Assembly: GCF_000711695.1 (NCBI RefSeq)
Contig: NW_013546943.1
Span: 25,612 to 89,611, forward strand
Direction: 5' to 3'
Origin: Tilletiaria anomala UBC 951
Lineage: Eukaryota; Basidiomycota; Exobasidiomycetes; Georgefischeriales; Tilletiariaceae
Length of the DNA: 64,000 nucleotides
The position numbers and the translations under genes were made by a program. Each line of letters begins with the position of its first letter. Positions within the stretch are counted from its first letter, which is position 1. Positions 1-9,890 of this stretch are shown piece by piece. The notes below the pieces were generated by a model. The model was given only the letters and a program-made list of their open reading frames with translations. It was not told the DNA's origin and searched no databases.

Positions 1-1325
1 TGCAGCAGCGCATGGTACCAATCTTCGAGCAGTGTGGCCGACTTGGCAAAGATGAACCACTCGGTAAAATCCAACGCCTTGACGTGCCCCTTGGTCAACT
101 TCGTCGAAAGCGCTGGTGGAAGTTTTCCAACGATGCGCACAGCATTGCGCTTCATGAACAGTTCGCCATCACGGACGTTCGCAGCGACAGCCTTCCATTT
201 GGCGACGACAGCCTCGTGCCGCTTCGCCTTTGCCAAAGCAGCCGCTGCAGCCTCTGCCTCCTCGGTCGTAGTAGCCGCCGCTGCAACTGCTGACGCGTCC
301 GGATCTTGGTCGAGGCTACCGTCGCCACCACTGTCAACCGTTGCAGAGCTTCCGTTCCCCAGTTTCATACTCTCAAAGCCCTCCTCGCTCGGCTCTCCCT
401 GTACGTCGCCGAGGCCTGCGATGTAGATACTGACACGCTTGCCTCGCACGTCAATGGCAGCTTGCACCTCGTTTGTCGCATTGGGCGACGACTCATCCGC
501 CGAGTAGAGATACAGGATGGGTCCTTTGAGGATCGCGTGAAACTGCTCTTTTGCAGCTTGGTTGCGGCCCACACCTGCACGGTCCGGCTTCCCGTTCTTG
601 GTGTTGCCGTCGCTCTTGAGGGCTTCGAGGCCTCCGGGGAGGTTGTTGGATGGCGCCTGCTGCTCGGCCTCGGGATCTGATCCTGACTGACCGTTCATTT
701 GGTTACCACCAGCCTGGTTCTTCCGATAGTCGAGGAGACCACGGTAGACCGCGCTCATGTAGCCGCCTTTGCTCTTGCCTAACGATCCCGAGTCTCCCGC
801 GGCACCACCAGTGCTAGAGCCACCATCGCCAACATCACTGATACCTTCTGTATGTGTAGAATGTGGCACTGCTTCAGCCGAGCCAGGCGGGTGAAATTGC
901 TTTCGGACGATGAGCCAGCCGGATCGGAAATTCTTGCTCGATACTGGCGCCGCAGCCGATGCCGAAGTTCCAGGCTTGTCGGTGCGCAATGGTAGCAGGC
1001 GCTTGGCAGCTGTGGGTATATCGACTCCACCGACAACGGCAGTGTCTGCGCCATAAGCTGTATTTGATTCTTCTGTACCGGCAGCAGAGGAGGCGTTCGC
1101 TGCCGCTGCCACGGCGAGATCGAGGGCTTCGGCCTTGCGCTCGGGTGAGAGGTCGACATCGCCCAGTGGCCCCGGTGCCCCTTCCGCCGCCTTTGACGCA
1201 CGCAAAGGCTGCCCATCCTGCTCAACTGGCGGACAGGTCAGGATAAAGTAGAGAAAGCCGGCGACAAGGCAGAGTGGGAGAAAGGTGATGCCTCCGAGGA
1301 CATAGTAGAAGAGTGCGCGGAGCAT
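1..1325 (-). CDS. Nvj2/TEX2-type SMP-domain lipid-transfer protein, partial
   Basis: The gene starts at 1325 and runs off the left edge, so only about the first 441 residues are present, with no intron seen. A hydrophobic segment at residues 4-29 (ALFYYVLGGITFLPLC) anchors the N-terminus in a membrane. After a low-complexity linker comes a PH-like region containing GWLIVRKQF, GPILYLYSADES, RGKRVSIYIAG and GELFMKRNAVRIVG, ending in DWYHALL at the edge. That order matches yeast Nvj2 and animal TEX2, ER proteins that transfer lipid at membrane contact sites. In those proteins an SMP domain follows the PH region; here it would lie outside the window. The family assignment rests on the TM-plus-PH order and motif resemblance, so other PH/SMP proteins remain possible. 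Confidence 0.72.
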   Translation of the reverse strand, partial: MLRALFYYVLGGITFLPLCLVAGFLYFILTCPPVEQDGQPLRASKAAEGAPGPLGDVDLSPERKAEALDLAVAAAANASSAAGTEESNTAYGADTAVVGGVDIPTAAKRLLPLRTDKPGTSASAAAPVSSKNFRSGWLIVRKQFHPPGSAEAVPHSTHTEGISDVGDGGSSTGGAAGDSGSLGKSKGGYMSAVYRGLLDYRKNQAGGNQMNGQSGSDPEAEQQAPSNNLPGGLEALKSDGNTKNGKPDRAGVGRNQAAKEQFHAILKGPILYLYSADESSPNATNEVQAAIDVRGKRVSIYIAGLGDVQGEPSEEGFESMKLGNGSSATVDSGGDGSLDQDPDASAVAAAATTTEEAEAAAAALAKAKRHEAVVAKWKAVAANVRDGELFMKRNAVRIVGKLPPALSTKLTKGHVKALDFTEWFIFAKSATLLEDWYHALL

Positions 1326-2144
1326 CTTTAGTAGGGCTTGACGGCAGGTGACTTTGCCGGACCGTACCGAATGTCGATGGGATTCGTCTAGATTCCTCTT
1401 ATGCTCCGGAAACTTTGTCGAACGACCAGGCGTGTTGCGTTACCGAGCCGAACACGTAGCCCTCCTGGCGCTCATGTTCACTCGTAACGGGTGAGCGATG
1501 GTCGTTGCCGCAGCTGTGGGTCCAATAGCGATCTATCGCCAGACGATCGTCTCGACGACAGCTGCAGGATCTTGTTGTTGACGCTGCACGCTGCACCGAC
1601 AAGCAATGTCTGCTTGGGGCACGGGATGGACACGGCATCTTGTCCATCCATCCGTGTATGTGTAGCCAGCCCTCCCTCAAGTAGCGTCGTCACCATGCGT
1701 CTATTTCTCATGCTGCAATGCCACACTGATGCACGCCCGTCCTGTCCACCGACTGGGTGCTGTGTGGAGACGAACAGCCACAGGCACTGCATCACTCTTC
1801 CATCGCTCGCACAAACGCAAACGCCACGCTCAGCCAAGCCATATTCCAATGACCAGGCTATGCCTCCCACCGCCCACTCCGTCGCTCTCTCGCATTCTTC
1901 ATGGTGTGACTAGGGTCACTGCCAAAGACACATCCTCAGCCGAGACGAGGACTACATAATGGATCGCCTTGACGCTCCTTTTAATACAAAAGAACTAGAA
2001 AGCACATTGGCTGTGCAAAGTACTACTGTTATGGGCCGCTCCGTCCTGCATTTGGTGGCGCAAACGGTGGAAGAAAGCGAAGGAGTGATGGAAGAAGGGC
2101 GAGTGATTGCGTCGAGTACGGTTCGAATCTCATCCCCTCTGCTC
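1326..2144. other. Intergenic: Nvj2-like promoter and ICL1 3' region
   Basis: This stretch separates the start of the Nvj2-like gene from the stop of isocitrate lyase, both on the minus strand. Open frames here overlap one another on both strands and resemble no family I know. A GGTTCGAATCT word at 2120-2130 looks like a tRNA B box, but no cloverleaf can be built around it. I see no gene. Confidence 0.6.
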
Positions 2145-3974
2145 TCAATGCTTGCTGACAAACTGCGACTCCGAGTTATAGCCGCCCATGGCTGCAGTGG
2201 ACGAGACGCCGCCGGTGACCGTCTTGAGGAGCGAGTCGACGTACTCGGCACCGGACCACTTTTGGTGCGTGAGGACGTCGCATCCAATATCCCGCTCCTT
2301 GCGCTGCACAAGCTCTACGTACGCCTTCATGCCTTCCTTGGCGAACGCCTTGGCGAAGTGATCCGAGATGTATGCGTTCGAATGCAGACCGGCAAGCGTG
2401 ATGAACTGCCAGACGAAGCCGAGCTTGGCCAGGTCCCAGACGTAGCTTTGCATCTTGTCTGTGCTGAGGCCCGCTGCGTCCCAGTTGAATGACGGTGAGA
2501 GGTTGTACGCGAGCCACTGGCCAGGCACCTTGGCGCGCACGCCATCAGCAAACTCCTTGGCCTGCGTGTAGATCGGGCTCTTAGTCTCCATCCAGATCAG
2601 GTCGCAGTACGGTGCAAACGCAATCGCACGGTTGATGGCGCACTGCGTGCCGCCCTGGTAGCGGTAGTATCCCTCGCGCGTGCGTGGCGCGTCCCAGTCC
2701 CAGAAGAAGCCGCTCTTCTCGCTGACGCCGTACTTGGCCGCCAGAGCGCGAGCCTTGTGGTTTGCGCTATATTGAGCCTCCTTGATGAACTGCTCCGCCT
2801 TGCCGCTGTCACCATTCTTGCGGATCGCATCGGCGACGGCATCTGTGAAGAGCTTCAGACCCGCCTGCGCGCTCCAATTATCCTCGATCTTCTGGAGTGC
2901 GTCACCAGTCTTGCCCTCGCGCTCTGCGCGGTTCATCACGTCGACGAGTGGCTCGAGATTGGGGTTGGTGCTGCCCAGAATAAAGGAGTGGTCGCGCTCG
3001 TCAACGTTGGTAGTGATGAGCGTAGCCGCCTCCGAATCGGTACGTGCGACGCAAAGGTTATCGACACCCATGATGTCAAACTGCAGGCGAATGGCAATCA
3101 AGCGGTTGATGTGCTCGCTGATGGGTACAAGCACCTTACCGGCCATATGACCACATTTCTTGGTGCCTGGTGCCTGGTCCTCGATGTGGATACCAGCAGC
3201 GCCCTTCTCGACAAATAGCTTGGTGAGCTTCATGACAGCAGTCAGACCTCCGTGACCCGTGTCGGCGTCCGCGACAATGGGGCGCAGGTAATCGATATAA
3301 GGAGTTTTAGAGCGCTGATCGGGTGACATGTTGGCTCGTGCTTCGCGCTGCTTGCGGTCGTGGAAGAGCTGTGCCATGAAAAGGTGCTCGACTTTTTGGG
3401 GAACAGTGTTGTATGGGTAGTCTACACCCAGAGGAACAGATTTGAAATGCACTTTTCAGACCTCTTTCAAGCAATGCTTGGCGTGCAGACACTCACCAGC
3501 CAAATCGGGACCAGGTTCGTTGGTACTGCTCGCAGTAGAGCTCGATTGCCATCCGGAGACGTACACAGTCTCGAGGTGCTTGGCCATCTGCGTAACCTGC
3601 ACAGGGTCGAGAGCTCCATAGGTATGAGACGTAGTGCCCTGCGATGCGTGGTTCTCGAGCGTCTTCCAAAGTTTCTTGGCCATTTCACCTGACGGGTAGG
3701 TCAGCTTGAGTGTGCCGCGCTTGGAGACGACCTGCTGTGCAGTGTAGGGGCGCGTGGTGCGAGCAAAGCGTGGCGACTGTCGCAGAGAGAATGGCATTCA
3801 TCCAGAGTCAGACATCAAACACGCAGGTAACCATTATTGATACTAGACACGCGCAGGCCTGGACGCTGCACGGTCTGGAGCATCATTGGCTAGCATGCTT
3901 ACTTTCCACCACTCCTCGACCTGCATAACCTCCTCGTCGAAAGCATGCTGCTCGACATCGCTGGAGAAACCCAT
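2145..3974 (-). CDS. ICL1: Isocitrate lyase (glyoxylate cycle)
   Basis: Three exons: 3974-3903, 3776-3497 and 3421-2145, with introns of 126 and 75 nt, encode 542 residues, the usual ICL length. The first exon ([16 protein letters not shown]...EEWWK) joins in phase to SPRF...[15 protein letters not shown], a typical ICL N-terminus. The catalytic KKCGH motif lies at residues 205-209, preceded by [10 protein letters not shown]. The enzyme cleaves isocitrate to glyoxylate and succinate, allowing growth on acetate and fatty acids. The protein ends in SKH, close to a type 1 peroxisomal signal but with His where Leu is expected, so location is unclear. Fumarase, which uses the succinate-derived carbon, lies 4 kb away. 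Confidence 0.97.
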
Positions 3975-4941
3975 GATGGATTGGTGTCGATTTGGGGAGC
4001 GATGTTTGGTTCCTTGTTGTTTCCAGCTTTGATGCCTGGTGCTCTTGCTGCTGCGCAAACTTGCAGGCGTGCGGTCTCCTCTGTTGTATACAAACTCGCA
4101 CGAGTCGTGGATGGTGGTTGGCAAGATCAACGGCAAAGAGATGGTGCGGGAGAAGATGTCCGTAGTATATAAACGTAGGGATCGAAGGGGGAGGATGGAT
4201 CGGGCCAGCCAGGCAGCCAACCAACGGACGCGACGCCGGTCACCGAGGACTAGAGGGGAAGAGAGATCAACTTGATTCTGCTCACTTCAACTGGCGATCG
4301 ATGACACCCAGCCAGCCGGACAATGCGGGTGAGGCGGGCGAGCGAGCAGCGCCGCGTGTGAAACAAGGCTATTCTACCATTGTCTGAGACTATTCCGCAC
4401 CACCGCGATTCCCGTGCAGAATGCCTCATTCATTTCATTGATTGCGCCATCCGAGTCGCTAAATCCGCGATTGCCTCGTCTCGCTCAGCCGGCTCAGTCA
4501 ATGCCGCTAGAGGCTGGCCGCACCTGGACGTACCTACAACGCAAGTGCACACGACGGGCAACAGAAGGGTTCTTCCTGGTTGCGTAGGACGCGTACAAGA
4601 AACGGCCAAAGGACAAGGCGCTGCGACTAGGCAATTGCCAATTGCTTCGAACAGAACAAGCTGAAGGATGACGATGAAAAAGGTCCATGAGCTCGAGTCA
4701 TCATCTAACCTGTGCGGAGCTGCGGCCCTCGGCCACGAATCGCAAAAGTTCGCCCATCGTATGGATCGCAAGATGCTGCCATGTGAGGTTCGTAGCTGCA
4801 AAGGACCATCATTTGTCAAGCAGCCAACCCGCTGAACCCGCAATACACCGCAAGGAGCAAAGAACTGCAATTAAATGTCACTCCTATCATACAATGTTGC
4901 CATGCGCGACGTCTCCGCTGCACACCTGCGAGCGTCAACGA
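3975..4941. other. Intergenic: ICL1 promoter and NOP7 3' region
   Basis: Both flanking genes are on the minus strand, so this holds the ICL1 promoter and leader near 3975-4400 and the NOP7 3' flank further right. Short frames on both strands show no family resemblance. A TATA-like word lies at 4166-4173. No gene is supported. Confidence 0.6.
4166..4173 (-). promoter_or_regulatory. TATA-like element upstream of ICL1
   Basis: TATATAAA on the plus strand (TTTATATA on the minus strand) lies about 190 nt upstream of the ICL1 start codon. TATA-containing promoters are common for strongly regulated metabolic genes. The orientation is better for plus-strand transcription, so the assignment to ICL1 rests on position only. 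Confidence 0.3.
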
Positions 4942-7029
4942 TCACTTGCCTTTTCCGGCCTTTCTCGCCTTCTTTTCATCCTTGACGATCTTGGCCTTCT
5001 TCTCCTCGAGCCGCCTCTTCTCCTCGCCCTTCTTGCCCTGGCTGTAGCTGACCTTGTTGTACAACTTGCGCTGGCGGTTCGACATGAGCATACGCGCCAT
5101 CTCCTTTGCTTCCTTCTCCTCCTGCGCTTCCACATCACCCGTCGATGCTGCTGTCTTGATCGCCGAGGATGTCTTGGAGGACTTGCACGCAGCTGCTTGC
5201 AGCCGTCGAACGCGCTCCACTTCCTCCTCCCCACCAGCCGCTTCAGCTTCGAGCTCGGCGGACTCGAGAAGCATGCCGTCCTTTGGATCTTGCAGTAGCG
5301 CAGCGAGTGCCGGTCGAGCGGCATCCTGTGCCACGTCCGCAACATCGGCACTTTGTTCTTCGTTATCTCCCTCTTCGTCAGAGCTATTTTCAACTGCACT
5401 GTCGTTTGCCGATGCATCCTTCGACCCGCTGACTTGCGCAGCTTCGGGCACATACCCACCTTTCCTCCTGACCGCTTCTTCATCGACGAATGGACTCAGA
5501 TGCGGTGGCAGCGTCTTGCCTGGCGCATACGGCTCGGTCGGCAGGAGCTTGCGTGCGTTTGCGCTGTCGATCAGCCACTGGGGCTGCACATACACCCTCT
5601 TGGAGCCCGGGTGCCGCGAGCCGTCGTACATGGATTTGCCCTCTGCACCGACGGGAACGGGCCGGTCGACGAAGTGGTGCGTAATGCGCGGGTCGTCCTC
5701 GGAGAGTGCAAAGCCGGTACCCGCGACGAGGTCCCAGCCGATGCGCTCGGACGACGCGCCAAAGCATCGCAAGACAAACTCAAGCAGCGCCCGTGGGCAC
5801 TCGCGCGAGATAAAAAAGTAGTACGGAGCAAAGATGTTGAAAGAGGAGGAGGTTGAGGAAGAAGACGATTCAAGCTCGGCAAGTGTCATCAGGGGTGCTG
5901 ACGACGCGTCCTCTGCTGTTGAGACCTTGCTCGATGATGCTTGCTGGAATTTGTCCGAGTCTGCTGCGTTCCCACTCGCTGTCCCATCCACTGTCGCCGC
6001 CGCGTTATCCACCATCTCATTGTCCTCCTGCACTCCCGCACCACCGCTCCGCGTGATAGCCTTAATCTGCTTCTTGACGTCCTTTGCCGAAACTTTTCTC
6101 CCGTTTACCGCGGCAGTTGCGGCTTCAGTCTGCTTCTGCTCCTGCATCTCCGCCTCGCTGCTTTCGGCGGCCGTCTCGTTCCTGCCTGCCAGCACGTCCG
6201 CGCTCTTCTCGCTTAGCGTGATGGCCCCGACACCCGCGCCGGCATCGTCCTTCTCCACGTCCAGGTGCGGCGGGTAGACAAGATTATCGTCAGTGTAGAG
6301 CTTGTACATCACGAATCCGATGAGCGTCTGGTAGAGTTCGAGGAAGGTGAGCATGATCCTGAAGTCGACATCGTCGGGGATGTGCTGCGTGAAGAGGTAC
6401 GGTACGAGCCAAGTGATCTGCTGGCCACGGATCTCGGCTTGGAAATAGACTCCCTTGATGCTAAGGAAGATCTTGCGCAGAGAGCGCGTGCGCATAAGGT
6501 AGACTTGCCACTGCGCGCAAAGCGTGGCACAATTGGCGATGACTTTGTGATTGACGAGGCTCTTGCCGCGGTCGCCGTTGTTAACGGGCAAGTGAGCGAA
6601 GAGGTTGAGCAAGCAGAGTGCATCGTCGACGTCTCGCAGCGAGTCTGTAAATGTCGGGTAGCGCTGTTTGATGATGTGGTCCAGTCGCACGACTGGTTGA
6701 TGGTTCTCCTGCAAGCTCTTGGCGAGCGACCACTCCTGCTTGCCGATCGCTTTGCTCAGCTTTTTCGCGAATGCCTTGTGCTGGCGCAGGGTCTGGAGTA
6801 CAGGCTCGTGCTGGAGGAATTGAATGTCTTTTGCATAGTAGAACGAAGCTGGAGCATTGTTCCCTTTGTTGGCCCGCTTCACGTGGCGTGGCTGCCGGGG
6901 GAAGATGCCCTTAAGGATGCAGAGACGTCGAAAGTCGGAGAGAGAGAGCTGCAGCTTTTTGACGGCTTGCGTGCGAGTGATGTAGTTCTTCGCCGCACCG
7001 GACGTGCCCTTCTTCTTGATTTTCGCCAT
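4942..7029 (-). CDS. NOP7: Pescadillo homolog, 60S ribosome biogenesis
   Basis: A single uninterrupted frame of 695 residues. I chose the ATG at 7029 because MAKIKKKGTSGAAKNYITR is the conserved pescadillo start; the frame stays open upstream to 7155 but with unconserved sequence. The N-terminal pescadillo domain (RRLCILKGIFPRQPR, LQHEPVL) fills roughly residues 1-260. An acidic, Ala/Ser-rich linker follows, then a BRCT domain at about 397-510 (IFAPYYFFISRECPRALLEFV, then QWLIDS). The C-terminus is a Lys/Arg/Glu-rich coiled coil (MLMSNRQRKLYNKV). In yeast Nop7 joins Erb1 and Ytm1 to process 27S pre-rRNA in the nucleolus. It is longer than yeast Nop7 (605 residues), mainly from the linker. Confidence 0.95.
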   Translation of the reverse strand: MAKIKKKGTSGAAKNYITRTQAVKKLQLSLSDFRRLCILKGIFPRQPRHVKRANKGNNAPASFYYAKDIQFLQHEPVLQTLRQHKAFAKKLSKAIGKQEWSLAKSLQENHQPVVRLDHIIKQRYPTFTDSLRDVDDALCLLNLFAHLPVNNGDRGKSLVNHKVIANCATLCAQWQVYLMRTRSLRKIFLSIKGVYFQAEIRGQQITWLVPYLFTQHIPDDVDFRIMLTFLELYQTLIGFVMYKLYTDDNLVYPPHLDVEKDDAGAGVGAITLSEKSADVLAGRNETAAESSEAEMQEQKQTEAATAAVNGRKVSAKDVKKQIKAITRSGGAGVQEDNEMVDNAAATVDGTASGNAADSDKFQQASSSKVSTAEDASSAPLMTLAELESSSSSTSSSFNIFAPYYFFISRECPRALLEFVLRCFGASSERIGWDLVAGTGFALSEDDPRITHHFVDRPVPVGAEGKSMYDGSRHPGSKRVYVQPQWLIDSANARKLLPTEPYAPGKTLPPHLSPFVDEEAVRRKGGYVPEAAQVSGSKDASANDSAVENSSDEEGDNEEQSADVADVAQDAARPALAALLQDPKDGMLLESAELEAEAAGGEEEVERVRRLQAAACKSSKTSSAIKTAASTGDVEAQEEKEAKEMARMLMSNRQRKLYNKVSYSQGKKGEEKRRLEEKKAKIVKDEKKARKAGKGK

Positions 7030-7540
7030 CGTTGCGCTGTATTCCAGGAATCTGCTTGCGTACAATCGAAAGGGTTGGAATACCTGGTGAGCAGATATCA
7101 AGGGCAAAGCGCACACAGTACACAAAGCCGTAATGGGAGGGGTTGATGGCGACAAGATGGAGCAGCAGGCTGCACGGCTGATGGAAAAATTCTAGGTGAG
7201 CAATTGATACGAGTTCCGAGTTCCGGTAAGACTTCTCGGTCGGGATGAGGCATGCAGTTAGGTTTAGGGTTGCTAAACACCTCTCCGCGTCGGCACCCGT
7301 TTGGCCCCGGCGGCGAGTGCCTGCCGGTGCTTTCCGAAAATCTGAGGGCGAAATTCGCCGCCAATAGCTGTGGGTTATGGGCGAATAGAGAATGGAGTAT
7401 GCAACACTTGTCCGAAACTTCTGGACGATACACATCTTGTCATGCTACAACTCGCATCGCTATCCGTTGCATCAAGTATATTCCGAGAGCCCTCGCCGTT
7501 CCCTGTGCTGTGCAGATTTGTTGCTCTTCATATTTCCAAA
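7030..7540. other. Divergent promoter region, NOP7 / fumarase
   Basis: About 510 bp lies between the NOP7 start on the minus strand and the proposed first fumarase exon on the plus strand, so both promoters must sit here. It contains a telomere-like box at 7258-7271. No coding signal is seen. Confidence 0.55.
7258..7271. promoter_or_regulatory. Telobox-like element (TTAGG, TTTAGGG) near NOP7
   Basis: TTAGGTTTAGGGTT, whose reverse complement is AACCCTAAACCTAA, lies 229 bp upstream of the NOP7 ATG. TTAGGG-type boxes bound by Tbf1/Myb-like factors are known in promoters of ribosome biogenesis and ribosomal protein genes in several fungi and plants. Its place beside a ribosome biogenesis gene fits, but a single match cannot prove function. 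Confidence 0.35.
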
Positions 7541-9473
7541 ATGATGCGTTGGCCGCTCGTCGCTCAAGTGAGTACGATTTGATAGATTTACGTAGGGCAG
7601 CAGTGGAGATGACTCCTCGGATATGGAGGAGAGGGCCGTGGGAGAGGAGCGCGCAACAAAGCGGCTGGCTGCGCCAACTCCAGCCTACTCCACAAACACC
7701 CCAGAGGCATGTTTATCTCTTCCCATTACAAGCATCTTACGGATAGGAGTACATGCACCTTACTCCGTACAAGACCTACCCACCAGATTTCTACGAGTTT
7801 TCCCCGCGATCGCACGCAGCACCATCCCCATTGGGAACCGGATTGGCCAGCTTCGACCGTTTGCAGGGGCTGACCCATCTTGTCCCCGCATCCTCATCGA
7901 CTTTACCAGGCGCCTACCGTATCGCGCGTCTCAGCTGCTCCCTTCGCAGCAAGACGCATCGCCGTTCCCTCTCGTGCACTCTCTGTCTCCGCAACCATGG
8001 TGAGTTGGCACATCTTCATGTCAAGTCAGTGCGAGTTTGACCAAGGAGATACCCTTCTAGGCCCAGAAATTCCGTCAAGAGCGGGATACTTTCGGTGACT
8101 TGCAGGTCCCGGCCGACCGCTACTGGGGCGCGCAGACGCAGCGCTCGCTGCAGAACTTTGACATTGGCGGCCCGCAAGAGCGCATGCCGGCACCTTTGAT
8201 CGAGGCATTCGGAGTGCTCAAGAAGGCTGCCGCCAACGTCAACCGGACCTTCGGCCTTGATGCCAAAGTAGCTGATGCGATTGGCCTGGCAGCAGATGAA
8301 GTCATCAGCGGCAAGCTGCACGACCACTTCCCGCTTGTTGTCTTCCAGACTGGTTCGGGAACCCAGACAAACATGAACGTCAACGAAGTCATCTCTAACC
8401 GCGCCATTGAGATCCTCGGAGGCGAGCTCGGGAGCAAGAAGCCTGTCCACCCCAACGACCACGTCAACATGAGCCAGTCCTCGAACGACACGTTCCCCAC
8501 TGCTATGCACGTCGCATCGGTCCTGCAGATCCGCAAGAACCTCATCCCGGCGCTCGAGGAGCTTCACGCTGCGCTGGACAAGAAGCGTGCCGAGTTTGAC
8601 GACATCATCAAGATTGGTCGCACGCACCTGCAAGATGCGACGCCTCTGACTCTCGGCCAGGAGTTCAGTGGTTACGTTAAGCAGGTCGAGAACGGCATCG
8701 AGCGTGTCAAGGATGTCCTGCCCCGTCTCAGCATGCTCGCACAGGGTGGCACAGCCGTTGGCACGGGCCTTAACACGTTCAAGGGCTTCGATAGCAAAGT
8801 TGCGGCCGAGATCAGCAAGATCACCGATGTTCCGTTTGAGACGGCGCCCAACAAGTTTGAGGCGCTTGCCGCGCACGACGCGATCGTTGAGGCTTCTGGC
8901 GCCTTAAACACTATCGCGGTGTCCTTGATGAAGATCGCGAACGACATTCGCTACCTCGGGTCTGGGCCGCGCTGTGGTCTCGGTGAGCTGAGCCTGCCGG
9001 AGAATGAACCGGGCAGCTCCATCATGCCGGGCAAGGTCAATCCGACACAATGCGAGGCGTTGACCATGGTCGCCGCACAAGTCATGGGCAACAACACGAC
9101 CATCAGCGTCGCCGGCAGCTATGGCCAGTTCGAGCTGAACGTCTTCAAGCCGGTGCTGGTCAAGAACCTGCTGCAGAGCATCCGTCTACTTGCAGACGGC
9201 GCAAGGAGCTTTACCAAGAACTGTGTCGTCGGCATCGAGGCAAACCGCGAAAAGATCGACCAGATCCTGCGTGAATCCCTCATGTTGGCGACCATCCTCA
9301 ACTCGCATCTAGGCTACGACAACGTGGCAAAGGCCGCCAAGAAGGCACACAAGGAGGGTCTCACGCTCAAGGATGCCACGGTGCAGTTGGGCTTCTTGTC
9401 GCCGGAGGAGTTCGACCAGAAGGTCAGGCCGGAGCTGATGCTCGGTCCGGATGAGCCGCCAAGCAGCAAGTAG
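7541..9473 (+). CDS. FUM1: Fumarate hydratase, class II (mitochondrial/cytosolic)
   Basis: The main exon 8061-9473 encodes [20 protein letters not shown] to the end, with the class II signature [10 protein letters not shown] at about residues 357-366 and the [10 protein letters not shown] and SSNDTFP motifs. Exon 7910-7999 adds a basic, Ser/Ala-rich leader ([18 protein letters not shown]) ending in ATG at 7997-7999. That ATG is joined by a 61-nt intron (8000-8060) to the main exon. No ATG opens the leader frame in this exon; a stop lies at 7871-7873. The best upstream exon is 7541-7567 (MMRWPLVAQ), with a GTGAGT donor at 7568 and a CAG acceptor at 7907-7909, giving 509 residues in total. Initiation at 7997 would give a leaderless cytosolic form. 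The core is certain; the first exon is moderately supported. Confidence 0.9.
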
Positions 9474-9890
9474 AGTTAGAATTGATTGCGGAATAGGAGG
9501 GGGGTGTTGCAGCATCCTTATTTTAACATCGGGTCAGTTCCAAAGCTGCGGATACTGTCACGTCCCTGAATTGTGTCTGTACTTTGCACATCCTTGGCGA
9601 GGGACACTACGCTGCCCTGGTGCATCTAACTTCGGTCCCTGTCGGCCATGTGGCCTTGTTGAGCAAGCTCGAGTGCTTGACAAGGAGGGCCAATTCAGCT
9701 TTGGTCCTGCTGACTACGTCCGCCAAGCATGACGCGCAACACGAGCTGATGGTGTTGGTCACGTGGTCAGCAACACCAAAGCGTGGATGAGCCACTTGCC
9801 AAAATTGGCCAACAAGATCATCTAGCCGATTGAGCAACCATTCATCAGAGCTGAGAGTGGAGCATGTGGGTCGCAGTAGCCAGCGTCAAC
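9474..9890. other. Convergent intergenic, FUM1 / IMA1-like
   Basis: About 417 bp separates the two stop codons. It holds both 3' flanks. The frames present are short and unrecognised. No gene is supported. Confidence 0.6.

Noticed and set aside
2120-2130. B-box-like GGTTCGAATCT suggesting a tRNA gene
   Set aside because: The five bases on each side of the loop do not pair, and no acceptor or anticodon arm can be formed.
6265-7146. A 293-residue plus-strand open frame
   Set aside because: Antisense to the pescadillo domain of NOP7.
8016-8876. A 286-residue minus-strand open frame
   Set aside because: Antisense to the highly conserved fumarase exon.
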